Shown here one piece after another: positions 1 through 10,789 of a DNA stretch of 64,000 bases (positions are counted from its first letter, which is position 1; each line of letters begins with the position of its first letter). A model generated the notes under the pieces. It had not been told where the DNA came from. It saw only the letters and a program-made list of their open reading frames with translations, and made no database searches. Source of the DNA: Ancistrus triradiatus (taxonomy: Eukaryota > Chordata > Actinopteri > Siluriformes > Loricariidae); assembly GCA_025084515.1 (NCBI GenBank), contig JAJAGP010000203.1, forward strand, positions 394,501 to 458,500, read 5' to 3'. Made by a program: the position numbers and the translations under genes.

Positions 1-480
1 TGAGTAGAGCCTTTCCCTTCAAAACTGGATGAACATCCATCCTGGCGACTCGTAATGCCTGTGCCACTGGGAGACGTGCAAGATGTTTCTCCCATCGTCC
101 AAAAACAACACGGTTTTACGTAACCCAGAGAGAAATATGTGCTCCGGCTCACAAAGCACTGCCCTCTTGTTTAGACAAATTAAACCTAGAACTAGATGAA
201 AAACGATCTTCAAGTCGAACAGCTTTATCTCAGAGCCTTCAGATGATATCCTTTAAATAAATACATAGAGCACAGGGTTCACAATATGGGATGGATTCCC
301 ATCCTGAGCACATTTAATATCAACACTGACCACCACATATTGATGCTTTATTCTATCACAGATATGCATGTACTTATAGTACATGTATGGAGTGAGGAAC
401 TGTCTTTTGTAGTGCATTTACTGTTGTATTTATGACGCGAGCAAATATTGAAATGGTGAAGTGTGTACGATACTGCGCAT
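1..480. other. No gene recognised (left edge)
   Basis: Both strands carry only short open frames with no recognisable domain. No splice-consistent exon or known repeat was seen. It could be unique intergenic DNA or an old, decayed repeat. Confidence 0.4.
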
Positions 481-489
481 TTGACTGTG

Positions 490-935
490 CTTTGCAAAGA
501 CGCAGTTCTTGACGTCATCTTGCCCTTCATTCCTCCACGGCGCTTCAGCTTTCCTTCACAACTACACTGTAATTCTCAAATAGAAACTAATCCGCAACTG
601 TCCTGCAACTGTCCCGCGATCCATGCGTGGTCCTCACGCTGTGGAGCACAGATCCAGCACACGCAATTGTGTTTGAAAACCTGCTCATCCTCTTCATCAC
701 AGCACTTTTAAGGAGCTCAGAGCCAGCCAAAGGTTGCTCAGCAATCAGTCTGCTCACGCTGATGCTGTATATGTTAAATAGAACTTTATGTTTAATTAAA
801 CTTTCTGCACTAGAGGCTGCGGTAATACGTGTGTCATTACAACTGCTGTACTACAACAGCTAATTTATTTGGCATGATAATATATGGGTTAAGTAGGTTA
901 ATAACCCTATCAGACAGGTGTATATGCAAATTGGC
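490..935 (+). repeat. Unclassified dispersed repeat, copy 1
   Basis: This stretch matches, in reverse complement, 25868-26215. Shared blocks include TTTGCAAAGACGCAGTT near 490, ATAGAAACTAAT near 580, ACTGCTGTACTACAAC at 842, ATATATGGGTTAAGTAGG near 880 and TATATGCAAAT near 922. Their order is preserved, so these are two diverged copies of one element. No coding capacity and no clear terminal repeats are visible. A perfect CRE-like palindrome TGACGTCA lies at about 511 in this copy only. Confidence 0.6.
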
Positions 936-1112
936 TTTGTCCGCGAGGACTGTATGCGTCATCTGTATATCTAGGGTAAAAGAATGAACGCATTGATCTA
1001 AACAGAAGTAAAAACACCCTAACATACAATATGTGGATTGCAGTTGTGATAGTGCAGTATTGTATTACAATTCCATGATATAAAATTAAATTAGGGTGCC
1101 CCAGCAGCATTC

Positions 1113-1435
1113 ACTAGCCCCCTCTGCTGTGACTTGGCTTTGAGCCCTGGCAGTACCTTCTGGCCAAGTCTGGTGCCTTACAGGCACATAATTTGCTGTG
1201 TCTGAGGGTTGGGAGCCAGATGAGGAACTGTGTTGGAGCAGTGGATCCAGGTATCCAGTCCCACCTCCACCAACGGCTTTAAGACTGAATCAGTTGTAAG
1301 TCGCTCTGATTAAATGTGGGGAGTGTCACCAACTCTGCAACAATGACCCCTCCCAAGTCCTGAGTGATGGACTGACACCCCATCCAGGGTAGGCTCCACC
1401 CTCACAACCTGATGAAGATAATGCAAAGGAAACGA
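1113..1435 (+). repeat. Degenerate SINE-like repeat
   Basis: It carries the teleost SINE phrase GATGGACTGACACCCCATCC near 1367 followed by GGGTAGGCTCCACCC, and an internal AGTTGTAAGTCGCTCTGATT at 1294. It looks like a composite of SINE heads and tails rather than one intact copy. Confidence 0.45.
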
Positions 1436-1812
1436 CTACATAAATAAATGTATGGGAGGGAAATGGTCCAAGGACGAAAGTTGTAAATAATAATAGTAAT
1501 AAAGATTTATTTTGACAAACATATGAACATATACCAGGCCAAGTTGGATGTTGCGCAGGCACAGTTGGTCATGCCTGAGGGAGAAGATGCTGGTCAGGGG
1601 ATCACCGTCTGCAAAAGTGACCTCTGTTTGCACTAATGGCTTATTGAGCCACGTTGGCCCTCCAACAGGCTTTGGGTTCAGAAATAGCACACCACTGAAA
1701 TGGAGCAACAAGAAGTGGTAAGTGGTGGAAGCTCATTGGTTAAGGCTCTGGTTTACTATTTGGAAGGTTGTGAGCTCAGATTCTGGCTCTGCAAAGCTAA
1801 TACCCTTTAAGA

Positions 1813-1999
1813 ATTTACATTTACAGCAATTAGCAGCAGACACTCTTAGCCAGAGCGACTTGCAGCTCATAAAATCTTGCAATACAAGCACTTCTGGGTT
1901 AAGGGCCTTGTTCAAGAACAGTAGCAGCTTGGCAGAGGTGTGATTTGAACCCTGGACCTTCTCAGCCATAGTCCAGTAACCACTAGGCCACCACAGTCC
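1813..1999 (-). repeat. tRNA-derived SINE, minus copy
   Basis: Reads in reverse as the common SINE of this window: head with A box (GTGGCCTAGTGGTTA), B box (GGTTCAAATCA), and the tail containing GTCGCTCTGGCTAAGAGTGTCTGCTGC. Divergent but nearly full length (about 185 bp). Confidence 0.8.
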
Positions 2000-2930
2000 T
2001 CTTTAGGAAAACACTTTACCCTCTTCTGCTAAGTTCAGCTCAGTGTAGTCTTAAAGCAAAATGTAGTCCTAAATCTGCCTGCTTCAGTACCGTTGTGGAT
2101 TTGTTTACTATTTAGAAATCAAATTGTGCTGTGATAAATGCTAGTTAAGGTCTGTGGATGCACCGCTCAGTTTTATTTTGCATTTTTATTAGCTACTAAA
2201 GCTCAACTTTGACCCGACACTGACATGTTCACTGTAAAAAGAATGGCTCTGCATACCAAATTATGGAAAATATCCTATAATGTAAGTCTGCTGTTGGACA
2301 ACTTGGCTGCTGTTCCCATGCATGATTTGGGTCACAGGTCACTGATAAAAACTGCCCATGGTTTGGTTTGAGAAATATGCCAAATTCGATCCAGTCCAGC
2401 ATCTGAAACCAGGATCAGCCCAATACCAGTACTCAGGGATGGCTCAGGATTATATCTCATGAGCGTGATTAGAATTGTTTATGCCAAGGATACATAATCT
2501 CATTTCCTTATTTTCCAAGCAATACAGATATCAGTTTAGATATCAAAGCTGTGAGCATCAGAAACTAATCTAATACCAACATCTTATAAACCAAATCGCC
2601 TCCCTTCAGTCTTGTGTTGGCAAGTTATGTGAAACATGTTGATGACATGTTCCAAGACAGTTTGTCTTTTTCAAGTTAGGTGTGATCTGTGTCATGTCAC
2701 TTAACACCTCATGTTCGAGGCATAAAATATGTCAGCCCTCAGAATGGAAAATAGGTCAACTCCAATCGGACACTGATCCAGCATTTCCAGTGCTAGCCCT
2801 ATAAAATTCAATTAGTCCCAGCACAGGGTTTGGTGTCAGTATGAGCCCAGTACCAGTACTTACGATCAGACTGGTGGTTCTTTAATTCTATGTAACGTTG
2901 CCTTTCCTCCTATTGAGTTCCTTTGTAATA
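2000..2930. other. No gene recognised
   Basis: AT-rich sequence with many stops in all frames. I see no exon, RNA gene or familiar repeat. Some phrases (CAGTACTCAGGG, AGCCCAGTACCAGTACTTA) recur loosely within it, which may reflect a decayed repeat. Confidence 0.35.
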
Positions 2931-3600
2931 CAGTGGAACCTCAGAATTTGAACGCCTCTTCACTCGATCAATTCGGACATTGAACTGTCCATTTGATTTT
3001 TTTTGCCCCCAAATTTGAATACAAATTCTGACTTCGAACATTGGTACCCTAAATAGAACACTCAATGGTGTGATCTTCCAAGGATGATGCACGTAATTCA
3101 GTCCAGTCGGTGGTGATAATGCACCAATATGGTATGCCAATCACTATAAAAACAAGAAAAAGAACAACTAGGGTGTGAGCATGGGCATATTATATTGTAT
3201 TATATTATATTATATTATATTATATTATATTATATCAGTTTACGGGTGCAATCTCAGACACTCCCTCAGTCTCCGGTCTTTCCCAGTAATAAGTGTCGAA
3301 ACTGCGTTCATCTCAGCAGCTATAAAGTTTCACTTTGTTTTTACTTATTTCATGTCTTTATATTTCAATTATTTCATGTATTTACTGATTATTATTATTG
3401 TATTACATTCCTTTGCTTTATTCATGCTCTTAATTATTAATTACATACAAATATAGGCGTTAAAAAACAATCATTTGGGGTCAGGAACGGATTAATTATT
3501 TACACTACTTCTTATGGGGAAATTTGATTTAGACTTTGAACAAATCAGAGTTCGAACATCCTTCTGGAACCAGGTAAGTTCGAATTCTGAGGTTCCACTG
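2931..3600. mobile_element. TA-flanked MITE, CAGTGGAACCTC family, copy 1
   Basis: The left end CAGTGGAACCTCAGAATTTG and right end (reverse complement CAGTGGAACCTCAGAATTCG) form terminal inverted repeats and are flanked by TA on both sides, as expected for a Tc1/mariner target duplication. There is no transposase. The interior matches the copy at 19115-20033, including GATCTTCCAA, CCAGTCCAGTCGGTGG and TCAGGAACGGATTAAT. Length is 670 bp. Confidence 0.8.
3187..3235. repeat. Pentanucleotide microsatellite (ATATT)n
   Basis: About ten tandem TATAT/ATATT units lie inside the MITE at 2931-3600. The second MITE copy has no equivalent expansion at the matching place, so the array grew in this copy. 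Confidence 0.85.
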
Positions 3601-3625
3601 TACTGTCAGATTTCGTGCCATCTGT

Positions 3626-3815
3626 GGACTGCGGTGGCCTAGCGGTTAAGGTGCTGGACTATGGACCAGAAGGTCCAGGGTTCAAATCCCACCTCTGCCA
3701 AGCTTCCACTGTTGGGTCCTTGAGCAAGACCCTTAACCCATAATTGCTTGGATTGTAGGACTGTTTCAATTGTAAGTCACTCTGGATAAGGGCGTCTGCT
3801 AAATGCTGTAAATGT
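3626..3815 (+). repeat. tRNA-derived SINE, plus copy
   Basis: Full-length example, about 190 bp: A box GTGGCCTAGCGGTTAAGG, B box GGTTCAAATCC, the TTGGGTCCTTGAGCAAGACC block, and tail CTGGATAAGGGCGTCTGCTA ending AAATGCTGTAAATG. The A and B boxes are internal RNA polymerase III promoter elements inherited from a tRNA. Confidence 0.9.
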
Positions 3816-4364
3816 GTACAATATACTGAGTGTTAGACCTGAATGCTAACCACTTTGAGGCATTTTGGTGGTTGTAGAAATACTAAAAATGGGTTCTGTT
3901 GTTGTACTGATGTGCTGCTTTCAAAAACTGGAATTCTTTGCACCAATAGAGTGTCAGCCAGCACCTATGAGCAATTTAATCTTATAATCATGTTCATCTT
4001 CTCTCACTGGAACAAATAAAACGAACGTCAAATGACTATCAGAATGGAGGACTTGTAATTTCTCATTTCATTTCATGCAAGAATGTACTACAAAATTCCC
4101 ATTCACAAGACCATGGACCAATACTGGTCCTGGAGGAGTTTGCCTGTAACAGTGGTCCTCATTCAAGGCTAAACCCACTGTTTATCAGAATTAGTTAATT
4201 GAGATTCCTATTTAATTGAATCAATGAGAACAACATTTAAAAATTACTGTATAACCGTTGTCTAGACGTATCTTCCTATACTCAAATACTTAAGGGTCCT
4301 CTTAGTAGCTAATGGTTTAATATCACAAAGGTCTACATTCAATTTTATTTCAAACTTCATCCAT

Positions 4365-4500
4365 TGATTCATCTGCAGTAACTGCTTTATCTTGATGAGG
4401 GTCACAAAAAGGTCCAGAACCAAGGCAAAAATACATTCTGGACAGGGTTCCAGTCCATCACAGGACATCACACATTCACTCATTCACACCTAGGTGCAAT
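4365..4500 (-). repeat. SINE tail fragment (dimorphic fish SINE type)
   Basis: Reverse strand reads the characteristic phrase of GAATGAATGTGTGATGTCCTG then GATGGACTGGAACCCTGTCC, followed by the AAGCAGTTACT tail. It is a 5'-truncated fragment. Confidence 0.5.
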
Positions 4501-4577
4501 TGACAGTAGCCATTCCAAATGCCAAAAGTCACAGGGAAAATGTACCAAACTCCACACAGGGTAATCTGATAATGAGA

Positions 4578-4985
4578 AACCTCTGGGTTTACATGACTCA
4601 GGCAAAATAATTGGAACCAGCCAATATTTTCAGACAAAGACGTGATGTAAGCTTCAAACTTCAATATTAAATGATCAGGTTATTTGTTTTCTCGAGTATA
4701 TACTCTTTTTTCCACAAAGTGTTTGATAGCAGTTTAACGGGTTCTGCGTTTAATTCCAGGGTTGCTAGAGCGAATGAATCCTGCACCGGATCTAAGTAAA
4801 TAAGCCCAAACTAAGTCTCTGAAAATAAGTGGATCAGGCAACCTTGTTTTTTAAGTTACCCCTTCTGCGGGCATTAGCAGACTGAGAAAACCGATTACTG
4901 CTGTATACATGACCCCTTGAATAATCAGTTAACTGCAGAAATCTGAATAATGTGAGATTATTAAGTGCATGTAGCCCCACTCATT
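4578..4985. mobile_element. Partial TIR element, GTTTACATGCACTTAATAATC family
   Basis: Shares with 7968-8590, in the same order, CCTCTGGGTTTACATGACTC, TAATTCCAGGGTTGC, TAAATAAGCCCAAA, GTACATGACC and the right end ATTATTAAGTGCATGTA. The left terminal repeat is missing, so it is a truncated copy. There is no coding capacity. Confidence 0.7.
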
Positions 4986-5560
4986 AACTGGAAGTGGGTT
5001 TTAATCCCATATCCCTTTGTCTAAGCAATAACTTTGACATAACAAAAGAGATGAGTTTCTTTATACTGTGCAACATTTTCTACGATGGCAAATTGCCCCA
5101 TCTATTAAATCATAATGGTCTGGGCAGCTATTTGGGTGACCTTTGATGGCTTGGCTCCGTTCCTTATATAATAATTCTTTGCTATGTTACATTGTCCATT
5201 TTTGCTGGCTGTGTAGGAAAGCAGCGGGTGCTGCAGTGCTTTGTCTGCTGTGGAACGTCAGCCAGAGAGTGTGTGCTCACTGAACTTCACAGGAAGTTTA
5301 GATTGAAGTCTTGCTATTCCTGAGCTAGAGTCCGGCCCTTGTGTTCGAAGGGTTTTGAGCATTATCATTAACAGCCTCATGCAGGTGAACCCCTTGCATA
5401 AGGTTGCCTTGAAGGCTGTTGCCGTCGCCACAAGTGGCCCGGGCATGGTGGGACTGGAGCCGATGAAGGAAACAGCCTGAGCGAAGCTGAAGCGGTTGAA
5501 CATCATGTGTGGGACCGAAACCGGTACAGGAACACAGCTCGAAGAGAAAACAGAAAATGT
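4986..5560. other. No gene recognised
   Basis: A minus-strand open frame of 82 codons (5258-5506) lies here, but it shows no domain and I could not join it to other exons. No familiar repeat was seen. Confidence 0.3.
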
Positions 5561-5569
5561 AGTTAGTTA

Positions 5570-6480
5570 TGGATTAAGTGTTTATTAACAATCACTGATG
5601 CCACATGTAGAATGAGACCCCGGCAGCATTAGCTATAGCAGCATAGTTAAAAAGAAAGAGGAGAACTGGTCTGTAACACAGCCAAGAGGGATCACATGAG
5701 ACATCGGCAACCCCACGGAAGGCAGAAGACAGCAACCCAACGTCTCTGATCACCATTAGACTCTTTGACTATGAACCCCCAGCTCTGCCCTTAGTCTAAG
5801 GCAAGGATGCACAAGTCAACATCATGAGGACTGAAGCCCAGTTCAGCCAGACCGCCCACCAGACACTCCCGGCCAAAGGACAAGGCATGACAAGGCAGGC
5901 AGGCCAGACATGACTCCAGACTCTGGCCTCAGTGACCCAAGCCATGCATCCCGGTCTAAATCTAGTCAAAAGCCTGCATAAATAAGTATGTCTTTAGCCT
6001 AGACTTAAAAATTTAGAGTGTGTGTCTGAGTCTGAAACTAAAGTGGGAAGTTTACTCCATAGCGGGGGGGCCATGTATGAGAAAGCCTTTCCCCCTGCTG
6101 TGACTTTTTTAATTCTAGGAACTAAAAAAAGTCCTGCACACTGCGAAAGAAGCTGCATTCTGAACTAATTGAAGTTTATTTATAGATTTACTAGAGCATC
6201 CAGTAAGTAAAGCATTACAGTAATCCAACCGCATGAACCAGTTTCTCTGCATCATTAAAAAAAGAGGATTTTTTAAAGTTTAGCAATATTACATATTATT
6301 ATTGAAAGAAAGCAATTCGAGTGATGTTGCTAATGTGCGCATCAAAGGAGAGATCTGAATCAAATATGACACCTAAGTTTTTTACAGATGGACTGGGCAA
6401 TACTGAACAGCCATCTAGACTTTGGATAGATCTAGATGTTTAGTACATGCAGGGCCCTGAACCATGCATGTACTTTCTCA
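5570..6480. repeat. Composite dispersed repeat
   Basis: The stretch reads like a non-coding fish dispersed repeat: phrases such as AAAGCCTGCATAAATAAGTA, AGTTTACTCCATAGC, GCATTACAGTAATCCAACC and AATATGACACCTAAGTTTTT are of the type seen in high-copy teleost repeats. All frames are closed. Its class (LINE tail or non-autonomous DNA element) cannot be settled by eye. Confidence 0.45.
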
Positions 6481-6949
6481 AGATAACCCGGTGTTGCATG
6501 GCATGCATTTGCATAATGGAACGTCATAGGCTGAATTTTATGATGCAATAGTGGGCACATAACTGAGATTTTCCTAGAAGAACTTCAGCTGTTCAGTTTC
6601 CCTCATAGAAATGTGTCAAATGTCCTGAGTGGCACAACAATCAAAGTGTTCACACTATTACTAGGAGATCATTATTTTGAAACCCAACGGTACCGCAGCC
6701 TGTAACTGGGGATTCAAGTGAACATAATTGGTAATGCTCACTGAGTGGGAAGGATGGAATGTCCTTCTCACATGTTGATCAGAGCAACTCTAGGCAGTCA
6801 TGGACATTATCAGCTCATATTTAAGCTAGTGCTGGCTCAGAGTTGAAGGTTCTGGACTATTGACTATTACCCAGAAGGTTGAGGATTACAAAGCAATACA
6901 AAGCAGCTATTGTTGAGCCCTTAATCAAAGCTCTTACCCCTTATTGGCA

Positions 6950-7060
6950 CTTTTTACAAGGGAGGGTTGTATCAAAGCAGCTTCATAATTATATAGGTCC
7001 AAATCTCTAATTGAGTAAACCTAGGGTGACCATGGCAAGGAAAAACTACACAATAAGATA
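6950..7060 (+). repeat. Fragment of the AAAGCAGCTTTATAAT repeat
   Basis: ATCAAAGCAGCTTCATAATT, then AATTGAGTAAACCTAGGGTG and CATGGCAAGGAAAAACTA, match the module seen intact at 26222-26460. The copy is partial. Confidence 0.65.
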
Positions 7061-7263
7061 ATAACAGATAAAATGTAGACAGAAGCTAATATGCGGACTA
7101 ACATGAGGGGAAGTGTGCTCCTGTTAATTTCAGATCAGGAGCACTCCTTGGTAAAAAAAAAGCATACTGTAGGTCCCTGCCCATGATTGAGGTACAACAA
7201 CAGATTAAGAAAATGATTCTTCAACATGTATGGTCATTCATTAATATAAAAAAACGAGTGTAA

Positions 7264-7526
7264 CCCAGGGGTGGGCAATAGAACACTGACCGACTGCATG
7301 TTTCATTATAAAGAGTGAAATTAGTCTGTTTAATTGGATGTTGTGCAGCACATTTTGAATAAAAATCACTTTACTAAGTATGGGATAATAACTGAATAGT
7401 GTTTTTTAAGACTTTCTACATTTTGTTTACGATCACATGGATTGTGATAAACATCGTGTATCATGAAAATGTCTTTCATTATCGTGATGTAATATTTTTA
7501 CGATATCACCCACACCTATTGTGACC
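7264..7526. mobile_element. Small TIR element with GGGGTGGGCAAT end
   Basis: Left end CAGGGGTGGGCAATA and right end ATATCACCCACACCTA are inverted partners. The interior is AT rich with ATCGTGATGTAATA phrases. A related element with CGATATCACAATATGCATC-like content is at 21708-22203. No protein is encoded. Confidence 0.55.
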
Positions 7527-7751
7527 AAATCAGGAGTTGGTACGACCAACAGAGAAAGTTGCATAGCAGCGTGACCAGTGGTAAAAATGAGTCTAGAGCC
7601 CGGTCATAAATGGTGTGTACATAAAGTGTTTGGACAACGTCCAGATAACATGCAATTGCACAAAACAAATCATTGACGTTCAGCACTGCATACTTGTATC
7701 TAACTAATAACAGATCTAACTCTAATGTATTCAGTATAGGGGGGTTATTAC

Positions 7752-7908
7752 TACATCTACATCCTTATCCAGAGTGACTTACACCTCCTACAATCCAGCA
7801 ATTGTGGGTTAAGGGTCTTGATAAGTAACCAACAGCTTGGCAGAGGTGGGATTTGAACCCTGGACCTTCTGATCCATAGTCCAGTACCTTAACCGCTAGG
7901 CTACCGAG
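7752..7908 (-). repeat. tRNA-derived SINE, minus copy (tail shortened)
   Basis: Reverse strand shows the A box region with GCGGTTAAGGTACTGGACTA, B box GGTTCAAATCC and the CCACAATTGC block. The tail is shortened after CTCTGGATAAGGATG. Confidence 0.85.
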
Positions 7909-7967
7909 AGTGTACAGCTGTCCTCTGACACTGCATATGTGGCAGCTGTAAACCGACACCAAACATT

Positions 7968-8590
7968 GAGTGTGTTTACATGTACTTAATAATCCGATAA
8001 CTGCAGAAAATCCGATTTTGTCAGTAATCCGATCAACAAGTATACATCAACTTGAGTAATCAGATCATGGAAAACCTCTGGGTTTACATGACTCAGGCAG
8101 TAATCGAATCTCTTTTTCCAACCAGCCGATAATCTCACAGAAGATGTGATGTAGACTTCAATTTTAAATATTAAATAATCAAATTTTTCATTGTCTTAAG
8201 TATGTATTGCGTTTCGGAGTCTCCACAAAGTATTCGCAGGTCGTTTAGGTTTTAATTCCAGGGTTGCCAGATCCCACGAGAGAATCCCCCACTTGATCTA
8301 TGTAAATAAGCCCAAAAGTAGCAAAATCTCTAAGAAAAGCCAACCTGGCAACCATGTTTTTTCTGCTAGCTGCTCTGTGTACATGTGCAGATTGCCAAAT
8401 CTGATTGAAATCGGGTAGCTGGTATACCTGCTATTAGTACTCTGATTACTGGGATAAAATCCAGCTCTCTTTACGGGATTACTTAATCTGATTTCTAGAT
8501 CGGAGCATGTTGCGTACATGACCACTTTAAAAATCAGATAACTGCAGAAATCTGGCTATGATCGGATTATTAAGTGCATGTATGCGCGCT
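7968..8590. mobile_element. TIR element, GTTTACATGYACTTAATAATC family
   Basis: Left end GTTTACATGTACTTAATAAT and right end (reverse complement CATACATGCACTTAATAATC) are inverted repeats, followed on both sides by CCGAT..ACTGCAGAAAT motifs. Length is about 620 bp with no transposase. It is a non-autonomous element; related pieces are at 4578-4985 and 60181-60225. Confidence 0.75.
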
Positions 8591-9475
8591 CGGTGGCTGG
8601 TTTCACGTGTCTCAGTAGCACGTGTTAGCTTTCACTCTGTTTCAGTGGCGAGAATTAATTTAATGATAATAGTTTTTGGAATGCCGCAAAACCTGGTTAG
8701 CTTCCTTAAGCATCAGAATGTGAGAGAGAAGCGGAACTGGGACTAATTACTCACGAGACTAGTAAAGGTCAGAGAAGACAAATATACTAAGTGGGCTGCG
8801 GTCGGTTTTAAACGTCTGCAGTTCTGATCTGGTGGTCCTAATGCATTTTAAGCGGGGATTTAAATCACCTCGTTTACCTTGCAAATACATGTGCATAATT
8901 TCACAGGTGCTGCTCAGCCCTCTCTCCCCTGCCCTCGTGTGATCTCGCTCTGCTGCTGTCCTTTCCTGTTGCCTCTGCCACGAGACTCCTGGCTTTCATA
9001 GATCGTTGTAATCAGCTGTGTCACGCCGCTGTGCGCATGCAGAGTTAAACCTGCCCGGAATAGTAAACAGCGCCTGAGCTTCATCAGCCTCGCTGCTCTC
9101 TGGTTTTCCTTCACCTCTTTCCTGTTTATCTCTCAGGCCACCATCTGCAGAACCTGTCTGGCTCATTAGAGGCCTGCTTTTACAGTATTCTAATATTTAA
9201 CCATGTGGAGCTCTTTTCCATACTTAATGATTAGTTTATCATGAGCTGTGCACAGGCAGTCTGACTCTCAGGAGCCATAATAGGCTCAAGCTCATAATAC
9301 ATGGCATCGTCTCCTTAATGTAGTAAATGAGCCATGCCCCAAACAATGAGCCAAGTATGTCTAACTTGAAATTCCAGTGGTAATACTTATGAATCCATTA
9401 TCTCACAAAACAGAGGAACAGATCAGGAATTCTATCAACTCTAGCCAAAGAGTAGACAAGAGTACCAAGAGTTTA
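8591..9475. other. Unique, locally GC-richer stretch; no gene recognised
   Basis: The sequence is free of the window's repeats. The part from 8900 to 9150 is pyrimidine rich and richer in GC and CpG than its surroundings (CACGCCGCTGTGCGCATGCA near 9023). An upstream non-coding exon or regulatory region for pip5k1b is conceivable, but nothing in the sequence proves it. Confidence 0.3.
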
Positions 9476-9479
9476 GGGA

Positions 9480-9650
9480 CTGTGGACTATGGACTATGGA
9501 CCAGAAGGTCCAGGGTTCAAATCCCACCTCTGCCAAACTTCCACTGTTGGGTTCTTGAGCAAGACCCTTAACCCACAATTGCTTGGATTGTAAGATTGTA
9601 TAAATTGGAAGTCGCTCTGGATAAGGGTGTCTACTAAATGCTGTAAGTGT
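9480..9650 (+). repeat. tRNA-derived SINE, plus copy, A box lost
   Basis: Begins at GGACTATGGACCAGAAGG, which is duplicated locally (GTGGACTATGGACTATGGACC), so the A-box half is missing. B box GGTTCAAATCC and the tail through GCTGTAAGTG are intact. Confidence 0.85.
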
Positions 9651-9654
9651 ACGT

Positions 9655-9825
9655 TTAGGGGCTAGTGGTTAGATCATTGAGGCCTGTTGGCTCTGAACAC
9701 CTATTTTGGAAAATTGTGAGCTCAAAATCTGTCTATGCCCAACTGCCATTGAGTCCTTGCTCAAGCCCTGAACCTCCAACTGCTCATCTCGTTATAAGTC
9801 GCTCTGAATTAAGGGGTCTGCTCAT
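9655..9825 (+). repeat. Second tRNA-derived SINE type, degenerate
   Basis: Contains GGGGCTAGTGGTTAGATCAT (A-box-like), TTGAGTCCTTGCTCAAGCCC and the tail AAGTCGCTCTGAATTAAGGG. A similar head with GAAGGTTGTGAGCTCAGATT occurs near 1730-1800, so a related but distinct SINE head is present. Confidence 0.55.
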
Positions 9826-9838
9826 GTACAGTACTGTG

Positions 9839-10255
9839 CAAAAGTCTTAGGGCACTATTAGATTGGTTGTTATAGCAATAGTATGATGACCATATTGTTG
9901 AAGATTGGACACAAAAATGTCAAACTTGGATTAGTCAGGCTATAATACTCTTTACCACTGATCTTCATTCTAATATTTGTGTGCTTTAGCATATCTTAGC
10001 CCTTTCTCCCTGTTCCCCTTCTGAAAAAGTGGTTTCTTGGCTGATACCCTTCCAAAAATATTATTTCTGATCAAGCTTCTTTGGGTTATAGAAGGGTCAA
10101 CTTGGCATCCCGAAGAAGTTGCAAGACACTGCTATTGCTCAATTGTAAATAGGGGTCACACTAAATTCTTGCCAATGTAGTTTATAGAAGCTGGGTTTTT
10201 TGGATAATTTTTTCAGTTTTTTTAAATTCTGCATACAAATTTCTGATATCTTTAT
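9839..10255 (+). mobile_element. Tc1-like remnant, CAGTACTGTGCAAAAG family
   Basis: Starts with CAGTACTGTGCAAAAGTC directly after TA, then runs into AAAAGTGGTTTCTTGGCTG, TGATCAAGCTTCTTTGGG and GGGTCACACTAAATTCTTGC, which recur in the other members at 13867, 31033, 45115 and 53112. No transposase frame survives. Confidence 0.7.
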
Positions 10256-10258
10256 ACA

Positions 10259-10770
10259 GTTTAACCTTGTTATCTCGTCCAACTTATCTCTCGCCACCTG
10301 TGATGGCAGGACAGATTTCCCTCCATGCACTTGAGGCAACCTTGACTCTCGCCCTCACCCTTCTTGAAATTTGACTAATGTCTTGCCAGCAATGAAATTC
10401 TACCCCATTAAGCCGCCAAGTTTTCAGCCAGTTTTCAGTAGGTGCCACTTTAATCCTTCTGACAGGGTCGCCTTCCCTGCTCGTCTGGCAGCTCACCTTG
10501 CCCTTCTCACTCTGCTGATGCCTTGCTGCTAATTGTCATTGCTCCATTGTCAATCTACCGTCTATTACCAATCACGACGATATCTCAAATTTGCATGAAT
10601 GAATAGGAACTGTACAGGATATGTAATGTTTATGTACATTGTAAATGTGATTGTACGATCAGTAGGGCAGCATCAGGTATGAATGTCACTGCCTTTGTCT
10701 AGTTATTTGTAACCTCGTTAAGTCGCCAAACTCACCTCTCGCCAAAAATAGCCATGAAACCGGAATAGGA
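10259..10770 (-). mobile_element. TIR-like repeat, TAACCTYGTTATCTCG family
   Basis: Starts TTAACCTTGTTATCTCGTCC and ends near GTAACCTCGTTAAGTCGCCA. Its reverse complement matches 32060-32300 through TGCATGGAGGGAAATCYGTCC, TGCCATCACAGGTGGCG and GATAACRAGGTTA. All frames are closed. Confidence 0.65.
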
Positions 10771-10789
10771 GAAAAAACAACGTCAGACT

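Noticed and set aside
3626..3700. A and B boxes suggesting tRNA genes at the SINE heads
   Set aside because: The same head recurs about 22 times with a constant SINE body and tail. The cloverleaf is not intact, so these are SINEs and not tRNA genes.
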